A DNA stretch of 64,000 nt, from the NCBI RefSeq assembly GCF_014304815.1, contig NZ_CP047958.1:2046001-2110000 (forward strand), given 5' to 3'. The stretch's first letter is position 1; every line of letters starts with the position of its first letter. This stretch comes from Synechococcus sp. MIT S9220 (lineage in GTDB: Bacteria; Cyanobacteriota; Cyanobacteriia; PCC-6307; Cyanobiaceae). Positions 45,343 to 58,416 of this stretch are shown here, one piece after another. Below the pieces are notes generated by a model. That model did no database searches. It had not been told where the DNA came from and saw only the letters and a list, made by a program, of their open reading frames with translations. A program made the position numbers and the translations under genes.

Positions 45343-47880
45343 TTGGGTTCCTTTCCCATTGATGGTCTTCTGCCTGAGCTCTGCGCTCGACTCCACAGCT
45401 CAGGAACGCTGATCCTTCAGGCACCACCTGGAGCAGGCAAGACCACCCGAGTTCCTCTGGCATTGATGGGAGAACTCGTTGACGCTCCGCGAGCTGAGGG
45501 ACGCATCCTGCTGATTGAGCCGCGACGACTGGCGGCCAAAGCGGCAGCAACACGACTGGCTGAGTCCATCGGCGAACCAGTGGGCAAACGCGTGGGGTAC
45601 TCAGTCCGCAACGAACAGCAACGCTCAGACGCCACGACCATCGAAGCCATCACTGACGGGCTGTTCCTGCGGCGTCTTCAGTCACAGCCCGACCTACCTG
45701 GGGTGGCAGTTGTGATCTTCGATGAATTCCACGAGCGCCGCCGCGACAGTGACGTGGCCCTTGCACTACTGCGAGAAGCCAGACGCCTGCTGAGGCCGGA
45801 TCTCAAGCTGCTGCTGATGTCAGCGACCCTCCAGCTCGAGGCGCTGAGTGCTCAATTCGATGCTGCTGACACGCTCACCAGTCAGGGAAAAGCGTTCCCG
45901 GTGGAGACACGCCACTGCCCGCCTCGCAACAAAGAGCAGCTTGAAACGCATGTGCTCAGGGCGCTTGAGGAGGAATTGATCGAGCTCGAACAGGGTCGGC
46001 ACACGGGAGACACTCCCCCTGGGGTGCTCGTCTTTCTCCCCGGTCTGCGTGAGATCGAACGGTGCAGGCAGAAGCTCATGGGAGTGCAGCATCTGCAGAA
46101 CTGGCAGGTGCTGACACTGCATGGCCAGCTCTCCCTCAAACTTCAGACCGAAATCCTCAGGTCCTGCGACCAGCGCTGGCAGGGACGCATTGTGCTGTCG
46201 ACATCCATCGCGGAAAGCTCTCTCACCCTGGATGGCATACGCCTTGTGGTGGACGCAGGATTGAATCGCCACACGCGTTTTGATCCAGGCACCGGCATGG
46301 AGGGGTTGGTGACCGTGCCAGCCAGCGTTGCCAGCGCGGATCAGAGGCGGGGACGAGCCGGTCGGCAGGGACCCGGACGCTGCGTGCGCCTTTGGTCAGC
46401 GGCTGACGAGCAACGCCGACCAGCCCAAGACCCTCCGGAACTGCAACGGGCCGATCCACAACCCACCGTTCTTGACCTGGCGCAGTGGGGTGCTGGTCTG
46501 GGAGAAGAGCTCGACTGGCTGGAGCCACCACCAAAACCACTGTTCCAGGAAGGGCAGCAACAGCTAAAGCAGCTAAAACTGCTGACGGATCAGGGGCGGA
46601 TCACAGCCATTGGCCAACAAGTGGCAGCGTTCGGCATGCACCCAAGGCTGGGGCTGATGTTGATCCAAGCGAGGCGTTGGGGACTTGAAGCACTGGCCTG
46701 CGATCTGGCTGCGCTACTGAGTGAACGGGATCTCCCCGGAAGCCGGGATCATGGATGTGACATCGGCCATCGTCTGCAGCGGCTGAGAGACACAGCGCGC
46801 TCCAATCGACACGACGGCCTCGGCAGCATGCGCCAGCAGAGCCGGCAGTGGCAAAGACAGCTGCGTGGGATCAAGCCACCAGAGACGCCGTTGGCCTTGA
46901 ACGACCCAGAGGACCTCGCTGTCGCCCGGCTGATCGCCACGGCATTCCCCGAGTGGCTTGCCCTGGCTCGACCAGAACGACCAGGAGCATTCCTGCTGCG
47001 ACAGGGTCGTGGCGCTCTACTGCCAACATCAGACCCCTTGTGCAGCGCCGAGGCCCTGGCCATCGCCCGACTTGATCTCAAGGAGCGCGATGCACGCATT
47101 CGCCTGGCAGTGCCCATCAGCCGTCGTTATCTCGAAGACATCGCCTCTGAACAGGGGGAGTGGCACGAAAAGGTCGTGTGGAACGACAAACAGCAGGGAC
47201 TCCGCGCTGAGCGAGTGCTGAACCTTGGTGCGATCGAATTGCAGCGCCAGCAGCTGCCCCGCCCCTCGGCCGATCTGGTGAGCCATGCGTTGCTGCAGCA
47301 CCTTCGCGACCATGGCCTCAACCCTCTCCCTTGGACTGAACGCTGCGAACAGCTGCGTCGGCGCCTTCAGATCGCCCACATCCACCTGGGAGGGCCATGG
47401 CCCAATCGCACACTCCAAGAACTGCAGAGAGCACCTGAGCTCTGGATCAAAGAGGCCAGCCTGAGCTGCAGGAGCTGGCAAGACCTGAACAGCGACGACC
47501 TGATCGAAGCGTTGTGGAGTGATCTCAGCTGGGCACAGCGACGGGAACTGGACACCTTGCTTCCCGAGCGGCTGAGGATTCCGAGCGGCAGAGACGCCAG
47601 AGTGACTTACGGAGATGACGACGCCGTGCTGTCGGTGAAGCTGCAAGAAATGTTCGGCAGCAGCCAGGGACCGATCCTTCTGAACGGAGCATTGCCGGTG
47701 ACCCTTGAACTGCTGTCCCCAGCTGGCCGTCCCTTGCAGCGCACCAAGGACCTTGCGGGCTTCTGGGCCGGCAGCTACGACGACGTGCGTCGTGAGATGC
47801 GCGGCCGGTACCCGAAACACCCGTGGCCGGAATCACCGATGACAGCTGCTCCCACTAGCAAGTCAAAGAAGTGGTCGTAA
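45343..47880 (+). CDS. hrpB: ATP-dependent RNA helicase HrpB
   Basis: DEAH-type helicase of unknown cellular role. The 845-residue product has motif I (APPGAGKTTRVPL), motif II written DEFH (VVIFDEFHERR), motif III (LLMSATLQLEAL), motif V/VI (STSIAESSLTLDGIRLVVDAG and QRRGRAGRQGPGRC) and the HrpB-specific C-terminal region. The start is TTG. The length matches HrpB (about 820-850). Confidence 0.93.
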   Translation: MGSFPIDGLLPELCARLHSSGTLILQAPPGAGKTTRVPLALMGELVDAPRAEGRILLIEPRRLAAKAAATRLAESIGEPVGKRVGYSVRNEQQRSDATTIEAITDGLFLRRLQSQPDLPGVAVVIFDEFHERRRDSDVALALLREARRLLRPDLKLLLMSATLQLEALSAQFDAADTLTSQGKAFPVETRHCPPRNKEQLETHVLRALEEELIELEQGRHTGDTPPGVLVFLPGLREIERCRQKLMGVQHLQNWQVLTLHGQLSLKLQTEILRSCDQRWQGRIVLSTSIAESSLTLDGIRLVVDAGLNRHTRFDPGTGMEGLVTVPASVASADQRRGRAGRQGPGRCVRLWSAADEQRRPAQDPPELQRADPQPTVLDLAQWGAGLGEELDWLEPPPKPLFQEGQQQLKQLKLLTDQGRITAIGQQVAAFGMHPRLGLMLIQARRWGLEALACDLAALLSERDLPGSRDHGCDIGHRLQRLRDTARSNRHDGLGSMRQQSRQWQRQLRGIKPPETPLALNDPEDLAVARLIATAFPEWLALARPERPGAFLLRQGRGALLPTSDPLCSAEALAIARLDLKERDARIRLAVPISRRYLEDIASEQGEWHEKVVWNDKQQGLRAERVLNLGAIELQRQQLPRPSADLVSHALLQHLRDHGLNPLPWTERCEQLRRRLQIAHIHLGGPWPNRTLQELQRAPELWIKEASLSCRSWQDLNSDDLIEALWSDLSWAQRRELDTLLPERLRIPSGRDARVTYGDDDAVLSVKLQEMFGSSQGPILLNGALPVTLELLSPAGRPLQRTKDLAGFWAGSYDDVRREMRGRYPKHPWPESPMTAAPTSKSKKWS

Positions 47881-47949
47881 TGTCGCATTCACGACAGGCA
47901 ACAAAACTCCATTGTTTGTTACATTGGCTGAAGTCACGGATCACGACCC

Positions 47950-48093
47950 ATGTCTGACAACGCAACCCGCTTCGGCTTCGTCAACTTTGCTGAAACCTGG
48001 AATGGCCGCCTGGCCATGATGGGCTTCGTCATCGGCCTGGGTACCGAGCTGCTCACCGGCCAGGGCATCCTGTCCCAGATCGGCCTCGGTTGA
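47950..48093 (+). CDS. hli: High-light-inducible protein (Hli/SCP)
   Basis: A 47-residue thylakoid protein of the chlorophyll-a/b-binding family: one membrane helix with the ExxNGRLAMxGF motif (ETWNGRLAMMGFVIGLGTEL). Hli proteins bind chlorophyll and carotenoid and protect against excess light. The short C-terminal TGQGILSQIGLG tail is typical of picocyanobacterial Hli. A terminator follows, so it is probably a separate, stress-induced transcript. Confidence 0.93.
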   Translation: MSDNATRFGFVNFAETWNGRLAMMGFVIGLGTELLTGQGILSQIGLG

Positions 48094-48128
48094 TCGCGAG
48101 ATCACCCACTGAAAGCGATAAGCACTCC

Positions 48129-48159
48129 AAAACCCCTACGGCATGCCGGTGGGGTTTTT
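48129..48159 (+). terminator. Rho-independent terminator after hli
   Basis: AACCCC and GGGGTT arms with an inner GGC-AT-GCC stem are followed by a T-run (GGGGTTTTTC). Confidence 0.85.
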
Positions 48160-48186
48160 CAATGTCTGCCGTCGCTGCGAGAGAGT

Positions 48187-48384
48187 ATGCAGAGTTGTTC
48201 TCTGCCCTTGCCCCGTTTCTTCGCCGGCAATCGCCGCGATGGTGCCAGGTTGCTGAGCAGTGCACTGGTGCTTCTGTCGATCGGGCTGACCCAGCTGGAC
48301 CAGCAATGGGGCCGCATCCTCAGTGTGATCGCTGGTGCTATCTGCATCTACTGGGGTTTCGCCTATCGCCGCCTTGATCGCTAA
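48187..48384 (+). CDS. Small membrane protein upstream of xseA
   Basis: A 65-residue product with a hydrophobic segment (LLSSALVLLSIGLTQLDQQW) and a second (ILSVIAGAICIYWGFAYRRL). Its end overlaps the xseA start by 11 bp. No family is recognised. Confidence 0.55.
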   Translation: MQSCSLPLPRFFAGNRRDGARLLSSALVLLSIGLTQLDQQWGRILSVIAGAICIYWGFAYRRLDR

Positions 48385-49531
48385 CGCTATCCCCAGCTAC
48401 TCCGTCAAGGAGCTCAACAGCGCTGTCGGCTCACTGCTCGAGCGTGGTTTCGCCCCCCGTTTTCTGGTCCAGGGCAGTGCATCACGACCCCAGGTCAAAA
48501 AGGGACATCTCTGGATGAACCTCACCGATGGGGAGGCCACCATCACGGTGGTCTGCTGGGCCTCACGGTTAAACCAGCTCGATTACGTGCCGGCGGACGG
48601 AGACGGCATCACGGTGGTGGGAAAGCTGAATTTCTGGGCGGCACGAGCCAGTCTCGCCGTACAGGCCATCGACATCCGCCCGAGTCTCTCCACCGTGGAG
48701 CGACGCTTTGAAGCTGTCAAAGCGCTGCTGGCATCAGAAGGGTTGATTGATCCAGCAGCTCGAAGACAGCTGCCGTTAGTCCCAACTCGAATTGCGCTGT
48801 TAACGAGCGTGCCCAGTTCAGCCTTGGCGGACATGCTGAGAACAGCCAGAGAGCGATGGCCACTGGCCGAGCTGCTGATTGTTCCAATCCCAGTTCAGGG
48901 CTCCGTCGCTCCACAAATCTGCGCAGCACTGGAGCAACTCAACCAGGTGCAACCTCAGTTGAAGCTGGATGCTCTGGTTCTGGCCAGAGGAGGAGGAAGC
49001 CGAGAGGATCTCATGGTGTTCGACGACGAACAGGTCTGTCGTGCCATTGCCTCTTTCTGCTGTCCGGTCGTGACAGGTCTGGGGCACGAAGACGACCTCA
49101 CCGTGGCCGATCTGGTGGCGGATCACCGAGCTGCCACCCCCACCGCGGCGATCGTCAGCCTCTTTCCGAGTCGAGACTCAGCCTTGCAAACAGTCCGGCA
49201 GCAACGTTTGCAGTTGGTTCAACAACAACAATGGCGTTTCAAACGAGAACGAGAGCGGCTGCGGCAGAAGCATCAACTGCTGCAAAGTGTTCAGCCACAA
49301 ACTGTGCTGCAGCGCAGTCGACTGCAGTTGGATCAACGCCAGCAACTACTGAAGGCCCTCTCACCAGATCGCTGGTTGAGGCGAGGTTTTGCCAAGGTGA
49401 TGCAGCTCAACGGCACAGTGCTGGAGTCGGTGAGTGAAGCCAAGCCCAATGACGATCTGGTGATTCAGCTTCGAGATGGGCAGATCGGCGTGACTGTCCA
49501 ATCCGTTCAGGCCAACATTGGATCCCCTTGA
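48374..49531 (+). CDS. xseA: Exodeoxyribonuclease VII large subunit
   Basis: Single-strand DNA exonuclease subunit. The product (385 residues from the TTG at 48374) has the N-terminal OB fold (YSVKELNSAVGSLLERGFAP and GHLWMNLTDGEATITVVCWA), the catalytic domain with LVLARGGGSREDLMVFDDE and VTGLGHEDDLTVADLVADHRAA (the family's GHE-x2-T pattern), and a long coiled coil (RFKRERERLRQKHQLLQSVQ). The TTG fits the usual XseA N-terminus. xseB follows after 45 bp. Confidence 0.94.
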   Translation: MIANAIPSYSVKELNSAVGSLLERGFAPRFLVQGSASRPQVKKGHLWMNLTDGEATITVVCWASRLNQLDYVPADGDGITVVGKLNFWAARASLAVQAIDIRPSLSTVERRFEAVKALLASEGLIDPAARRQLPLVPTRIALLTSVPSSALADMLRTARERWPLAELLIVPIPVQGSVAPQICAALEQLNQVQPQLKLDALVLARGGGSREDLMVFDDEQVCRAIASFCCPVVTGLGHEDDLTVADLVADHRAATPTAAIVSLFPSRDSALQTVRQQRLQLVQQQQWRFKRERERLRQKHQLLQSVQPQTVLQRSRLQLDQRQQLLKALSPDRWLRRGFAKVMQLNGTVLESVSEAKPNDDLVIQLRDGQIGVTVQSVQANIGSP

Positions 49532-49576
49532 CCCAGACGAAACCCTCTGAATTGATGCCAACGCCCACTTTTCTCC

Positions 49577-49858
49577 ATGCCGAAAAAATCCCAAACGATC
49601 AAGAACGATCCACAGGCGACTTGGCGCAAGCAAGCTGAAGCACTGAACTATGAGGAGGCGCTTCAGGCTCTCGACCTGCTCCTAGCAAGACTTCAGGATG
49701 AAGCTCTACCGTTATCCGAACTTCAGAGCAGTTATCAACGAGCAGAGATTTATCTGAATCGATGTGAACAACTCCTCAGCCAAACAGAACAGAATATTCT
49801 TCAACTCAATCAAGAAACATTGACCACTGAGACCTTTGAGCAGCGGAATGATGCGTAG
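49577..49858 (+). CDS. xseB: Exodeoxyribonuclease VII small subunit
   Basis: A 93-residue product with the XseB helical-hairpin motif (LNYEEALQALDLLLARLQDE, then LPLSELQSSYQRA). It partners with XseA in the upstream gene. Its end overlaps the next gene's start by 11 bp. Confidence 0.93.
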   Translation: MPKKSQTIKNDPQATWRKQAEALNYEEALQALDLLLARLQDEALPLSELQSSYQRAEIYLNRCEQLLSQTEQNILQLNQETLTTETFEQRNDA

Positions 49859-50222
49859 TGTTCTGATCTGGAGCTATATGTTTCTGGCCGTGCTGGGTGC
49901 CGTCTTGCCCTGGCAAGCCAATCTGGAATTCATGCAGACGGGAACGGGCTCAGGCTTCGATCTCAGTGGCTTCATCAGGGATGCCAATCTGACTGCAGCG
50001 TCACGATCCCTCAGCCGCGATCTGATCATCGGCGCCACGGCATTCACCATCTGGATCACCATTGAAGGGCGCCGTTTGCAGGTCAAACGCTGGTGGGTCT
50101 CCTTGCTGCTCTGCGTAACCGTGTCGTTTGCCTGCGGTGGACCCTTCTTTCTGCATTTGCGTGAACGCCGTCTTGTGGAGCTTGAAAAAGAGAATCAACC
50201 GATCGATCCAATGCCTGAGTGA
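49848..50222 (+). CDS. DUF2834-family membrane protein
   Basis: A 124-residue product with three probable helices: a SVLIWSYMFLAVLGAVLPW start, LIIGATAFTIWITIEGRRL and WWVSLLLCVTVSFACGGPFF. This matches the DUF2834 pattern. Function is unknown. An ATG three bases later (49851) is equally possible. It overlaps the end of xseB. Confidence 0.72.
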   Translation: MMRSVLIWSYMFLAVLGAVLPWQANLEFMQTGTGSGFDLSGFIRDANLTAASRSLSRDLIIGATAFTIWITIEGRRLQVKRWWVSLLLCVTVSFACGGPFFLHLRERRLVELEKENQPIDPMPE

Positions 50223-50242
50223 CCAAGCCAACCAGATCCGCC

Positions 50243-50593
50243 TCAGTTTTCTACATCTTCCGCAGTCACATCAATCGTGACAGAACTGGCAGGGGTTGAA
50301 TCAACTTCAACCTTCGAGTTAGCAACACTGGAGGTATCGGCTGTTGAAAAAGAAGACCCACAAACAGCACAAACTGGGGTTGCCTGCAACGATGCTGAAC
50401 CGCAGTTGGGACAAACCTGCATTCGGCTTTGCAACACCTTCCAGCCAATCCAACCCACACCCCCAAGGATCACAGGGAGTGTCAGCAGAACTAAGGCCAC
50501 TCCGCCAATCACATCGATCAATGCTCTACCGAGAGGCGTCGGCAGCAACAACAAGAGGGCCAGGAGCCAGACCAGAGGAGGCAGTCGACCCAT
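50243..50593 (-). CDS. Membrane protein with a zinc-ribbon-like motif
   Basis: A 116-residue product. Two N-terminal helices (LVWLLALLLLLPTPLGRALI and GVALVLLTLPVILGGVGWIG) are followed by a CPNCG-x8-CAVCG zinc ribbon (QVCPNCGSASLQATPVCAVC) and an acidic, serine-rich tail. No family name is recognised. The frame is open to 50602; ATG at 50593 is preferred. Confidence 0.6.
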   Translation of the reverse strand: MGRLPPLVWLLALLLLLPTPLGRALIDVIGGVALVLLTLPVILGGVGWIGWKVLQSRMQVCPNCGSASLQATPVCAVCGSSFSTADTSSVANSKVEVDSTPASSVTIDVTAEDVEN

Positions 50594-50642
50594 ATCAACC
50601 AAATCCCGTTGAATGAATGATCTCTATGATCTCTGATTCAGG

Positions 50643-51578
50643 TCAATCTGGAACGACAGGAAAGAACGGATCACCGCCCTTCTTCATACGCATATTGGCC
50701 AGCTCCACACTCCAGCACTGTCCGAAATAAATCACAACGCCAACCATCCAGATCCACAATGTCAACACAAGGACTCCGCCGATAACGCCATAGGCTTGAA
50801 ATCGAGACCCCAGTGACAAAACACTTCGACTGACAGCAAGATTGAGGATTGTCAGCAAAAACCCGATCAGTAAGGAGCCAGGAATCAATGGCACAAAAGG
50901 AACTTTTCGACTTGGAAGCAAGAACTGCAACAACAAAGCCATGCCTGAGAAACCCAGAAAAGGAATCAACAATCGACCAAACTGAAGCACAGGCAAATCA
51001 GGAAAAATATCAGTTAGCCAGGGCAAGGAGCGAGCCAGCTCATCAACAAACGCCGCCGGTGCCATTCGCAGATTGACGCTGATTTGATCAACAACGATGA
51101 GAAGGCCTATCAAAATCACAACGAAAAAGGCTTCGATTCTCACCCGCACAAAGCGATAAGCCTGAGCTCCAAGCGGCAATACATCAGGCAATGGCTGCAA
51201 CACATCACGCCATAAACGGTCAGCTCCACGCTGCAATGTCAAATAAACATTGCCAGCAGTGACCAACAAAACGGCTGCACCAAGGAGGCCAGCACCAAAT
51301 CCCTGGGAAACAAGTTGCTGAAGAGTTTGGCGAATGATCTCAACCGCAGGAGGCGGAAGTACACCGCCGACATAGATCAGAATTTGATCATCAAGGTTCG
51401 GCTGCCGTCCCAGAAGCCAGGACGCCAAAGACAATGAAATCAGCAGAATCGGGAAGATTGACTGAAGTGTGTAGTAAGCGAAAGCGGCACTGAGATCAAC
51501 ACAATCAAAAGACGCCCAACGCAGACAAGCCCTCCAAAGAGAGCGGCAAATTTGACGAATCGACAGCATCTCCGCCAT
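50643..51578 (-). CDS. YihY/BrkB-family membrane protein
   Basis: A 311-residue inner-membrane protein with about six helices. Family signatures are SAAFAYYTLQSIFPILLISL near the N-terminus, FGAGLLGAAVLLVTAGNVYL and QFLLPSRKVPFVPLIPGSLL. Formerly annotated as tRNA processing RNase BN, this family has no established function. The start is uncertain among ATGs at 51578 and 51569. Confidence 0.88.
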   Translation of the reverse strand: MAEMLSIRQICRSLWRACLRWASFDCVDLSAAFAYYTLQSIFPILLISLSLASWLLGRQPNLDDQILIYVGGVLPPPAVEIIRQTLQQLVSQGFGAGLLGAAVLLVTAGNVYLTLQRGADRLWRDVLQPLPDVLPLGAQAYRFVRVRIEAFFVVILIGLLIVVDQISVNLRMAPAAFVDELARSLPWLTDIFPDLPVLQFGRLLIPFLGFSGMALLLQFLLPSRKVPFVPLIPGSLLIGFLLTILNLAVSRSVLSLGSRFQAYGVIGGVLVLTLWIWMVGVVIYFGQCWSVELANMRMKKGGDPFFPVVPD

Positions 51579-51622
51579 GAATTCTGTCAAAGTTATCGAT
51601 CCAAACTAGCGCGCCAAGGCAC

Positions 51623-51653
51623 AAAAAAAGCCACCCCTCAAGGGTGGCTTTCT
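51623..51653 (-). terminator. Rho-independent terminator of the rRNA operon
   Basis: AGCCACCC-CTCA-AGGGTGGCT stem, with a T-run when read on the minus strand (plus-strand A at 51623-51629). It lies 30 bp beyond the 5S rRNA 3' end. Confidence 0.9.
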
Positions 51654-51682
51654 TCGCATCACATGCGTGATAGAAATGTTTT

Positions 51683-51800
51683 ACCTGGCATCGAGCTATT
51701 TTCTCAGGGGGCTACCCCCCAAATATCGTCGCCGCTGCTGCGTTTCACAACCGAGTTCGAGATGGATCGGAGTGGTTCCACAACGCTATGGACACCAGGA
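51683..51800 (-). rRNA. rrf: 5S ribosomal RNA
   Basis: On the minus strand: TCCTGGTGTCCATAGCGTTG, then GAACCACTCCGATCCATCTC GAACTCGG, ending CTCGATGCCAGGT. The 5' and 3' ends pair (TCCTGG with CCAGG). Length is about 118 nt. Ends are set by this pairing and may be off by one or two bases. Confidence 0.93.
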
Positions 51801-51916
51801 TAGAAAACATTCCCAAGGTTGAACCCTGAGAACTGCATAGGACATCACCAACAACTTTCATCGTTGATCATGCGTCTGAATCGAATAAATCATCGCCTCA
51901 GGCAAGAACCAAATCA

Positions 51917-54782
<2,866 letters not shown>

Positions 54783-55175
54783 TTTAATCTCCAAAACGCT
54801 TGCTGTCGTTGAAACAGATTCTGAACGATTCATTGCTGAATCAATCATCAAACTCCCAATTGCTCGACACAATTAGAAGAACGTTATGGAGTCTCGGCTC
54901 TTGCTCAAGAATTGACATCATCCTAAAAAAGAATGATGCATCCATGAGAGATGCTTTATTCTTACAGACTTTTTCCTATGCAGTTGTCAAGGTTCTGCTA
55001 GACATCAAACTGCTTAAACAGTTCGAGCCCAGCATCTTATCAACCAAAAGATCATGATAATTCACGTCATTTCGGAATGACAGGAAGCTGGGGTCATGCC
55101 AGCGGACACATCTAAATCACATCACATTCGAGTTCACCTTCCATCATTCAGAAGATGGAGATTGAGTTCGATCAG
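54783..55175 (-). other. Internal transcribed spacer between tRNA-Ala and 23S
   Basis: About 390 bp, AT-rich, holding the processing stems expected around 23S but no gene. Frames here are not convincing. Confidence 0.6.
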
Positions 55176-55248
55176 TGGAGGTTAGGAGACTCGAACTCCT
55201 GACATCCTGCTTGCAAAGCAGGCGCTCTACCAACTGAGCTAAACCCCC
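55176..55248 (-). tRNA. tRNA-Ala (anticodon TGC)
   Basis: Minus-strand cloverleaf: 5' GGGGGTTTAGCTCAGTTGG, anticodon loop CTTTGCAAG (TGC), T-loop GTTCGAGTC, and a 3' end at CTCCA. 73 nt; it lies in the 16S-23S spacer. Confidence 0.96.
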
Positions 55249-55257
55249 AACACCGAA

Positions 55258-55331
<74 letters not shown>

Positions 55332-55513
55332 AGGAAGACTCAACCCTTGTGGGATGTGACCTAGACAAAGTTTAGGAACTGAAAATTTCCATCAAGCAAT
55401 CCATATCTCTATGTATTCTTGACTTCAAAATTGAGGTACCGATCGACCTAAGGTGACAGGATTTCGGCCTAAGAATTAAGTACTCAGACATCAAAATCAT
55501 TGTTTGTCTCCCT

Positions 55514-56997
<1,484 letters not shown>

Positions 56998-57599
56998 GTA
57001 GATCAAGTCCTCTTAAAGGCTTTCACCTCTTCAACTTGATTTGCTTTACCCACTCATCAGCACTGGCGCACTGATTGCAGTTAAAACCACCTTCCTCTGA
57101 CAGAAGGGTTCTTAAGAGTGCACTTAGAATCTCTCCCTCGTGACTTTCCAGGATCTCAGATCCGGTCGTTGCTCCACAACGCGCACACCGACAACATCAA
57201 AAGCTCGTGAAAACTTCTAATCTTGTAAGCACGTTGCTTCTTTGCAACTAAAAATTGTTGACGGGACCTCACACTTACATCGCTATATCATCAAGCTCAA
57301 TCACCAAACCTTTCAGCTCAGCAATCAAAACTCGACGCGATGAAAGCGTCAGTTCCTAAACTTTTCGATTGTCCAGGTTCTGCCGTCGCGTTCCCTCTCA
57401 GGAACGGTTGGCGGTGCGGTCTCGCGACCGCTTGTGAAACCTACAACACCGTGGGATCGCTCCCTCTTGGCCTTGTAAGCACCCCTAAACATTACAAGCT
57501 CGCGCTCTTCATGCTCAGTGACTGCGCTCCAGGCTTCCGCCTGCCGCGCAGTCCAAAAACATAACTCACAAACACCCCCTGACGCAACTGATCAGCCAA
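56998..57599 (-). promoter_or_regulatory. Upstream region and leader of the rRNA operon
   Basis: About 600 bp without a supported gene; it should contain the rRNA promoter, leader and the 5' processing stem. Hairpins are visible at 57416-57431 (GCGGTC-TCGC-GACCGC) and 57472-57498 (CTTGTAA ... TTACAAG). The 11-mer CTTGTAAGCAC occurs twice (57222 and 57472). I could not place -35/-10 boxes with confidence. Confidence 0.5.
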
Positions 57600-58403
57600 T
57601 CAGGGAAGCAGCAACGACTCTCCCCAGGGCCTGAGACGCTCAAGTTCAGCCTGCGAACTCGCTGCGATCACAGGAAAACTGACATCGGAAAGATCTTGTC
57701 CAGGCGTCAGCGCCGCCGGATCGTGATCAAGCCATTGCAGGGGACAGCCCAATTCGCTGAGAACCAGCCAGGCTGCTGCCAGATCCCAGATCTTGGGTGT
57801 GGCCTCCAGGGCTGCAACGGTCTGTCCCATGGCGACGCTGACCAGATTCAGGCTGGCAACACCAAGCAAGCGAATTTTTCCGGGGAAAGGATCCTGATGC
57901 CGGCGTTGCAGCACCCGAATTGCTCGACTACAGAGCGAAACACAGGTACTGCCTGACTGAAGACGAGTCTCTGGAGAAAGAGCTTTGCCGTTGCGCCAGG
58001 CTCCTCGCCCGCGAATCGCCACAATCCGTTGACGCAGAGAGGGGATGTCCAGAAAAGCCTCAGTCGGTCGGCCGTCGACAAAACGAGCCACAGAAATCGC
58101 CCAATAAGGGATTCCGGCAGCGAAATTGGTGGTGCCGTCGAGAGGATCTACGACCCAGAAGGCAGAGGAAGATGGACATGCTTTCTCTCCCTCCTCACTG
58201 AGGGTGAATTCAGCGGGAGCCAGTGCAGAGAGACCATTGACCAACGCCTCATCGCTCCATCGGTCACAAGCGGTGATCAAGGATCCATCTGCCTTGGTAT
58301 CGGAAACGATGTTTCCGAAATCCTGTCTTTGCCGATCTGCGACCATGTCGAGCAGCTGATGAACGGCAAGTAACTGCTGGGGGTTGAGGAATCTTGAGGT
58401 CAA
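57600..58403 (-). CDS. Inositol-monophosphatase-family phosphatase
   Basis: Magnesium-dependent sugar/inositol phosphate phosphatase. The 267-residue product has the metal-binding motifs SEEGEK, WVVDPLDGTTNFAAG and a C-terminal WDLAAAWLVLSELGC. The substrate (inositol phosphate, histidinol phosphate or other) cannot be told from the motifs. The start is TTG. It ends an apparent minus-strand run with the TolC-like gene upstream (13 bp gap). Confidence 0.9.
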   Translation of the reverse strand: MTSRFLNPQQLLAVHQLLDMVADRQRQDFGNIVSDTKADGSLITACDRWSDEALVNGLSALAPAEFTLSEEGEKACPSSSAFWVVDPLDGTTNFAAGIPYWAISVARFVDGRPTEAFLDIPSLRQRIVAIRGRGAWRNGKALSPETRLQSGSTCVSLCSRAIRVLQRRHQDPFPGKIRLLGVASLNLVSVAMGQTVAALEATPKIWDLAAAWLVLSELGCPLQWLDHDPAALTPGQDLSDVSFPVIAASSQAELERLRPWGESLLLP

Positions 58404-58416
58404 CGTTGCCTCATCA

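Noticed and set aside
57340-57564. 74-codon plus-strand frame in the rRNA upstream region, preceded by a TTGAC-like box
   Set aside because: It lies over hairpins, has no protein-like features, and the putative promoter spacing is poor.
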